Shown here one piece after another: positions 57,979-64,000 of a stretch of DNA of 64,000 nt. A program made the position numbers and the translations under genes. The stretch covers positions 21,315,288 through 21,379,287 of the forward strand of contig CM030717.1 in NCBI GenBank assembly GCA_017979445.1, written 5' to 3'. How positions within the stretch are numbered: position 1 is the stretch's first letter; the number at the start of each line of letters is the position of its first letter. Under the pieces are notes generated by a model. That model was not told the origin of the DNA and made no database searches. It saw nothing but the letters and a program-made list of their open reading frames with translations. Origin of the DNA: Akebia trifoliata (lineage: Eukaryota > Streptophyta > Magnoliopsida > Ranunculales > Lardizabalaceae).

Positions 57979-57998
57979 GTGACGACTCCACTGGGGAC
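57979..57998 (+). promoter_or_regulatory. primer-binding site of element F
   Basis: GTGACGACTCCACTGGGGAC follows the LTR directly. It would pair with a tRNA 3' end (the TGG has become TGA). A similar TGGCGACTCC lies 65 bases upstream inside the LTR. Confidence 0.72.
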
Positions 57999-58216
57999 TA
58001 TTGATGATCAGACTTGAAAAATCCCAAATATGGGCATTGCCAGGATGGCTTAATTTTTTTAATTTAGTTCGATTTATTTTATTTATTTATTTATTTTTGT
58101 GGTTTGATTGTGGATGATTTTGGGTATTATATTTTTGTCCAATTAAGGGTCACTTTTTGATGACCCCTAAATAATGAAATATTCAAATTGACATATGAAA
58201 ATGATGAAATGATGAA

Positions 58217-58800
58217 GGTTGGGACAGCAATGTTAAAATATTTTTACAGAATATTTTGGTGAGAATTAAGTCTGGGCACCTATTAATAAAATATAGATCC
58301 CATCGAGTAGATTAATTTAGAACCTGAATTCACTCGATTTTGTTATCGAGTACCTTGGATATCATCGATGCAATTTCAATCTGCAAATCTGGAATTTCTG
58401 CTGAATTAGGATTGGGATAGTAATGTTAAAATGTTTTTTACAAAACATTCTAATAAGAATTAAGTCTGGGAACCTATTAATAAAACGTAGATCTCGTCGA
58501 GTAGATTAATTTAGAACCTGAATTCACTCAGTTTTGTTATCGAGAGCCTTGGATATCATCGATGCAAGTTCAATATGTAAATTTGAAATTGTAGCTGAAT
58601 GAAGGTTGGGACAGCAATGTTGAAACGTTTTTACAGAACATTCTAGTTAGAATTAGGTCTGGGCATCTTTAATAAAATGTAGATCCTATCGAATAAATTA
58701 ATTTAGAATCTGAATTCACTCGATTTCGTTATCGGGAGCCTTAGATATCATCGATACAAAGGCAAATTGTATTTTCTTAATTCTCAGAAAATTCGAATTT
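58217..58800 (+). repeat. tandem repeat of about 192-195 bp of element F
   Basis: Three units are anchored by GGTTGGGACAGCAATGTT-like segments at about 58217, 58409 and 58604. They correspond to the 198-bp array of element N, in reverse. Confidence 0.87.
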
Positions 58801-61244
58801 ATCTAGTGTTAACACAGTTAATGTTCCTGAGAGCGAGCTCATTTGGCACTAGGATTTTCTCTTTGATTTTCTTTTGGGATGTGTTTCTAATTTTTTTTTA
58901 TAATTAAAAAAAAAGAGGGTTCATCGCTCCTCATCTCAACAATTATCATTCTATCATCAATGTAACATCTATTGGAATCTCGATTTATTTTGGATCACCC
59001 AAAAGTTATCATTGATTGGACCTTAAAAATTAAAAAAATTATGCCTATTACAATGTTTGAGTTTGATCAATTATTCTATGCCATGATCATTAATTGATTT
59101 GCCATTGATCTTAATCAGATATATAGTTCATGTGCTTATTGGTGATCTTAATGATGTTATTAGATTGGTATTTATTTTGGTTAATATTCATATGGTATCA
59201 ATGTGTGATGATATGATCAGGCCCATGGGCCCATTTGTTTGAAAAGGCCCCAGGCACACCCCACCCTGTTTTGCTCACACCACATGCACGTTTACTGTTT
59301 TGCACGCTTGCATGTCCCATATAGCCAACGTGGCACTAGTGTGTGGCCCGGTTTCTTCAAAGATGCGACGTCATTCATGAAAACTACAACTCCAGTCACG
59401 TACCTTAGGTTATATCAAACTGGAGCATCAGTACCGTCTGATCAGGTGACTCTGAAAGGTATATCGATGCACCCAGGCCGGAGTGACCTAAGCCTTTGAC
59501 CTATTATAAGCCACACAGTCACATGTCCATTTGCCAACGTAGTACTAGTACGTGGTCGGTCCCCTCGTGGGATGCCAAACTATTTATGAAAGCTACAACT
59601 CTTGACTCGTACCCGTAGATATATCAAAGATAATCCAAGTACATCAATTGTACTTCTTGGTCAAAACCAGTGCATAAGCGAGATCCTGCCCAGCTGTATC
59701 CTACTGTACGAGGGAGATAGACTACGTTTATTCTAGACGAGAGATATTTAAATGGGTCATTGCTCAGCATCGTGCGCCACCTCTCAACTGGGGATCAAAC
59801 TGGCTATTTTTTACTTCAGAGAAGTGAGTTAGAGTTTTAGATTATCACCTATACGGTATATCAAACCAAGTCACCACGTACCGTCTGATTGAGTACGCTC
59901 GAGAGGTATGTGGGTGTATTTGGGCAAGGGTGGCCAGATAAAAATGCATTGCATGTAGTAAGCTTCGAATCTAGAAACCTCCCCTGTAGGTCACGACTTG
60001 AACTTATCGTGGGTGTTCCCAGGTTGTTTATTGAATGGGACCTTGTGAATGATGAATGTATGTGAATGATGAGATGAATGTATATGAATTATGAGATCAG
60101 GAATCTGTGGGTTTGTCCTCAAGGATAAATTTTTTGTTGTTTAACCTGATTTGAAATTACAGTATCATAGGGTACCCTAATCCAATAAAAATCCATTTTA
60201 AACTTGACCCAGTCCATCTCGATCCAACAATCATTATGGGCCGAGCCATTTGAATCAAAATGAAATTCAAACTTTTTTCTAATTTGGATTTTTAACCTAA
60301 TTTAAAAGAAGAAAAATGTTTTCTAGAAGAATAAGATTTTCCAAAAGGAAATGCTTTCCCAAAAAAAAATTCTAAAAGAAAATGTTTTTTCCAAAAAAAT
60401 AAAAGAAAAAAATAATTTATAAAAGATCTATTTTTGCATGAAAAATTATTGAAATATGTTTGTTGGAAGTTGTTATTCAATGAAAACATTATTTGTCAAT
60501 ATTTTTCAAGAGTGCAATAAAATTATTTTCCTTCTGAATAATCATTACATTAATGAATTGTTTAGTGGATTGGTGCACAGAATTCAATAAAATCTCAGGG
60601 CTCATTTAAAATGTTATTAAGGGGGTAACACTGAAGTTGATTAAATCCACATTCGATTAGGTTTCAGGGTTATCATTGCACTTAAGCACAATCATCCACC
60701 ACCTAGTTAGGGTTGGAAGTCCAGTCAGTTAGAATAAACATACCGAGTCAATAAGTAGAATGGCTTTAAAATATCTCAATATTTCCCAGTTTTTCTTTGA
60801 AGATCACAGTGCCTCAGTCATGCCGGTTGTAAGCAATATCTCAGTCCTCAGTCCTAATCAAGCCTATTGTGGGTAGTTGTCTTGATTTTCATGAGTTATT
60901 TGAGTTAGTTCGAATATAATTTTTCAATGTCATGTTTTCTTTAGATCGAGTCTACTCTTTTTCTATTGAGTCAAGTTGTCAAGTCTATAGAGGTGTTTGT
61001 CTCCCCATCTGAATTTGATTGGATAAAAGAAATTTTGAATACCTCGAGTGCATTAACGAATTAACTAATAATCTGATAGATTTCTCTCCTAAACAAGGAA
61101 AATAAGAGTTAGGCTCAACTTTTAATCAAGAAAACAAAGGTTATTGACCTCGAAGCAAAAAATAATTCCTAGAGAAATTCCAATAGAAATCATCATATCC
61201 CTAGAGGAACTTGAAGGGGATAATGAATTTACTTAGAAATTTCA
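58801..61244 (+). other. non-coding 5' internal region of element F
   Basis: Aligns reversed with N 21256-23880. The frame 59239-59499 has a counterpart in N, but the two differ mainly by amino-acid-changing substitutions, so I do not call a gene. Confidence 0.7.
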
Positions 61245-62095
61245 AAAGACTTGTTCATGTGGTCTGATGAAGATATGCTAGGTGCAAGCTTGGGTGTTGT
61301 CTGACACGGATTAGATACTGATTTGATAAAATGAGATCAACGAAGATGTTACAAAATGTATCAGTGTTACACTTCTCAAAATGGTAGAGCTCCTAGAATA
61401 GATTACCATTCTCAGACTCAGACTAATAAAACAATTTAAGCGGTATTGATATCTGATAATGGGTTGTACTTCAAAGCTTAGGTCATTACTCCATATTCAA
61501 AGTTCAAGATCCGGCATCACAAATCATCTCCTTACCATCCTCAGATTAATGGAAAGGTTGAAGCAATCAATAGAATATCTCAAAACAATCATCAAGGAGA
61601 TGTGTCAATCATACCAAGATTAGTTAGAGAAGTTACCATTCACACTAGGGGCACATCATACTTCAATACAGTCTTCTACTGGAGCTATTTCCTACTTTCT
61701 AGTGTATGATATGAAAGCAATCTTACTAGTTGAAATGGAAATCTCGTATCTCAAGGCCTTCAAGGAAAGTCAATTGTTAGAAATAGATTGGGTTAGTCAA
61801 TGGTATAAAGAATTAAACTCGATTGGAGAAAAACGACTAAGAGCTTTGTACCACTTGCAAGCTTATCAAAAAAGAATCGCTCGTGAGTTTGACAAAAAGA
61901 TCAAGGCCCATCACTTACAAGTCGGGGATTTCGTACTCAAAGAAAATCGGACACCTATCTTTAACCCTAGAGAGAAGTTCAAACCAAATTGGGGTATATC
62001 GTTCATCATCAAAGAAATATTACCTAAAAAAACTATCAGACTTCAAGATCATGATGGAATCGAATTACTAGAACCAACCAACCTTGACTAGATTA
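61245..62095 (+). pseudogene. pol: fused RT-start / integrase remnant of element F
   Basis: GACTTGTTCATGTGGTCTGA (61249 onward) encodes an M-W-S-D-E-D-M-L-G-A-S-L-G stretch from just before the RT fold. About 200 bp on comes integrase core sequence (I-S-D-N-G, H-H-K-S-S-P-Y-H-P-Q-I-N-G-K-V-E-A). An open 129-codon C-terminal part (61702-62091) has ALYHLQAYQKRIAREFDKKI, then GDFVLKENR and KPNWG, the usual end of gypsy integrase. RT, RNase H and the integrase N-terminus are missing, with the same junction as in N. Confidence 0.87.
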
Positions 62096-63704
62096 AACGG
62101 TACTACATTTAAGGAGGCCATCTTTGACCGAATCAATTTCCTGTTACCCAATTCAAAAGTTCAATATCTCCTTTCTCAGCCCTTTGCAGCCTTTTAAAAA
62201 AAAATAAAGTAAAAAAAAAAAATTCTTTTTATTCCTCAGTCCCGATCACCTAACCTAGGGGAGGGAAAAATTCGAACTACATTTTGGTCTGATTCCAAAA
62301 TTTTGGGGTATGTAGGCAACCTGAGAAGTTATTTCAGGCTCGACCACATCAAATAAAAAAAAAATATTTCCCCACATAAAAAAATAAAAAAAATATATCT
62401 TTAAAATGGGGAAGAAAATTCAAAGCAAAATAAAAGAAATGCCACACAAGGGGCATTCGAGTTTTTGAGCCTCAAAATCCCTTTTTTTTTATACTTAGTC
62501 CTAAGCTTACCCATAAAAGTCCTCCTAAGTACAAAGTGAAAAGTCAAGGAAGATAGCAAAGCATAATCAGACAGCAATTCCAGAAGTTCAGACAGGAAGA
62601 AAAGAAAAAAATAAGAAAAAAAACCTGCTATGTTGAAAATCCGAAAAGGACTACTTAAGCAAAAATTAAGGCAAGATAGCAAGGTTGAAAATCTGAAAGG
62701 ACTGTCTTGGCAACAATAAAAGCAAAGAAAAAAAACTCGTTAGTTTGAAAACCTGAAAAGGTGATCTAGGCATAAGCTAGAGCATGCTCGCTAGTTTGAA
62801 AACCTGAAAGGGCAATCTAGGCAAAAGTTAGAGCAATAAAGAAAAATAGGAAAAAAACTCTCCAGAGAGTTAAAAAGCTAAGAATGGTCCGAGCTGAAAT
62901 ATCAGAAGTCTGAATAATCAAGTTCAATACTTAGTTTAAACCAAGTACAGACTCAGAAGCCACAAGTATCTTGTCTATGATCGATCTGAAAATTTTTGCT
63001 TCCCCAAGTGAACCAATGGAGAGAAGGGTGAATTCTATGATAAGTCTCAAAAGGAAATATTTTGTTCTCTTGAGTCTGACTCAAAATCTTCAATATAAAA
63101 TATCGAAATGAAAGAGTTGAATCTTTTTTGCGCTTGTGGTAATCAAATATTTCAAACCTTCATACAAGGGGCATTTTTTTTTCCTCTAAATATGTAGTTT
63201 CTCCCTTAGACTAGGGGTATTTTTTTGCATGATGTATTCAATTATCTCCAATGCCATGTTTATTGTCAAATTAAGGGCATTTTGTTTTTGAGCAATGTAA
63301 ATCCTAAAAGATAATAGGAACTCCAAACTTAAGATTACCCTCTTGATAACAGGTTTTCGAAAAACCCTTGAGGCTCAAAAGAAATAAAAATTCAAGTTTT
63401 AAATTCATAAAACTTTTGAAAAAAAAAACCCTTGAGGGTCAAACAAAAGTGTTCTTGATCGCATATTTTGGTTTTCTCCCAGAGAATAATTCATTTATCT
63501 AGAGCAGTAGATAAGGCATTCTTTTATTCTCAGATTCATTAATCTTTTTCCAAATCCATTCATTCTTGGATTCAATCATTCTCTTCTAGATTTATTCATT
63601 CATTCCCCGATTCAATCATTATTCTCCAGATTCATTTTCAATCTCATCCAGATTCATTTTAATCATTCTTCTCCAGATTCATTCATTCATTTCCTCTACT
63701 AGTT
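62096..63704 (+). other. non-coding 3' internal region of element F
   Basis: Aligns reversed with N 18824-20440, including GAAAACCTGAAAGG repeats (62680-62830) and TCCAGATTCATTCATTC repeats (63530-63690). No gene. Confidence 0.7.
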
Positions 63705-64000
63705 TTGCTCAGATGCCGCCAAGGATTATCTTGGATTTTGCTCAGCTGCCGCCAAGGGTTAACTTGGATTTTGCTCACTTGCCGCCAAAGGTTATCTTCA
63801 ATTTTGCTCAGTTGCCACCAAGGGTTATCTTGGATTTTGCTCAGTTCCCGCCAAGGGTTATCTTGGATTTTGCTTAGTTACTTGGATTTTGCTCAGTTGT
63901 TGCCAAGGGTTAACTTGGATTTTGCTCAGTCGCCGCCAAAGGTTATCTTGAATTTTGCTCAAATGCTGCCAAGGGTTATCTTGGATTTTGCTTAGTCGCC
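63705..64000 (+). repeat. 33-bp minisatellite of element F (cut by window end)
   Basis: About nine units of the core GGGTTAACTTGGATTTTGCTC appear before the window ends. One unit is shortened near 63875, which shifts the frame. It is the counterpart of 18361-18823. Confidence 0.88.

Larger units (their letters stand above)
56302..64000 (+). mobile_element. LTR retrotransposon F (family A), inserted in E, runs off the window
   Basis: The order is 5' LTR 56302-57978, primer-binding site, (TTTA)n, 192-195-bp repeats, non-coding block, fused RT-start/integrase remnant (61245-62095), non-coding block, and 33-bp repeat array still running at the window end. This matches element N in reverse. By comparison with N the 3' LTR should begin within a few hundred bases outside the window. 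The expected target duplication is CCAGC (56297-56301). Confidence 0.9.

Noticed and set aside
59239..59499. An 86-codon frame in F with a similar 63-codon frame in N (23167-23358, - strand), suggesting a conserved small protein.
   Set aside because: Counting differences by eye over the shared part, about 13 codons differ by amino acid and only about four silently. That is what unselected sequence gives, so similarity reflects shared descent only.

Overview
This window is nuclear DNA from a flowering plant, probably a eudicot with a large, repeat-rich genome. It is AT-rich and dominated by old LTR retrotransposons of the Ty3/gypsy Tat/Ogre type, several nested inside one another. It also holds a decayed piece of plastid rRNA-operon DNA. 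The one clear host gene is an intronless CBL-interacting protein kinase (CIPK/SnRK3). The species cannot be named from the sequence.

Left part (1-10447): mostly unassignable decayed DNA. It contains a clean solo LTR of family A (4489-6159, perfect 5-bp target duplication), a possible copia LTR remnant, an LTR-end remnant and the plastid rDNA fragment.

10448-30922: a 20.5-kb nest. Outer element O (602-bp LTRs, target duplication AATAC) carries decayed gag, protease, RT/RNase H and integrase on the + strand. Between integrase and the 3' LTR it has an antisense ORF with its own TATA boxes. Element N (family A, - orientation, 16449-26530) is inserted in O's 90-bp repeats, whose register resumes on the far side.

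31349-37864: one LTR of family C, then a small gene island. It contains a (TA)n tract, a MITE, and the CIPK gene (35647-36696) bracketed by two copies of a second MITE family. The CIPK reading frame breaks by one base after the NAF motif. The missing C-terminal regulatory part follows in the next frame.

37865-43337: element B, a non-coding LTR element (LARD-like) with one complete and one truncated LTR. It abuts an unclassified block (43338-44889).

44890-56301: element E, - orientation, with a partial family C LTR, polypurine tract and integrase on the - strand. Between integrase and LTR lie two + strand (antisense) intron-bearing pseudogenes: a plant-mobile-domain protein and a DUF7745-like protein. 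Each is preceded by a five-unit array of 38-bp hairpin repeats. This duplicated arrangement is the most unusual structure here.

56302-64000: element F (family A, + orientation), inserted in E's integrase gene and running off the window. F and N share the same internal deletion joining the RT start to integrase, so they belong to a non-autonomous lineage.
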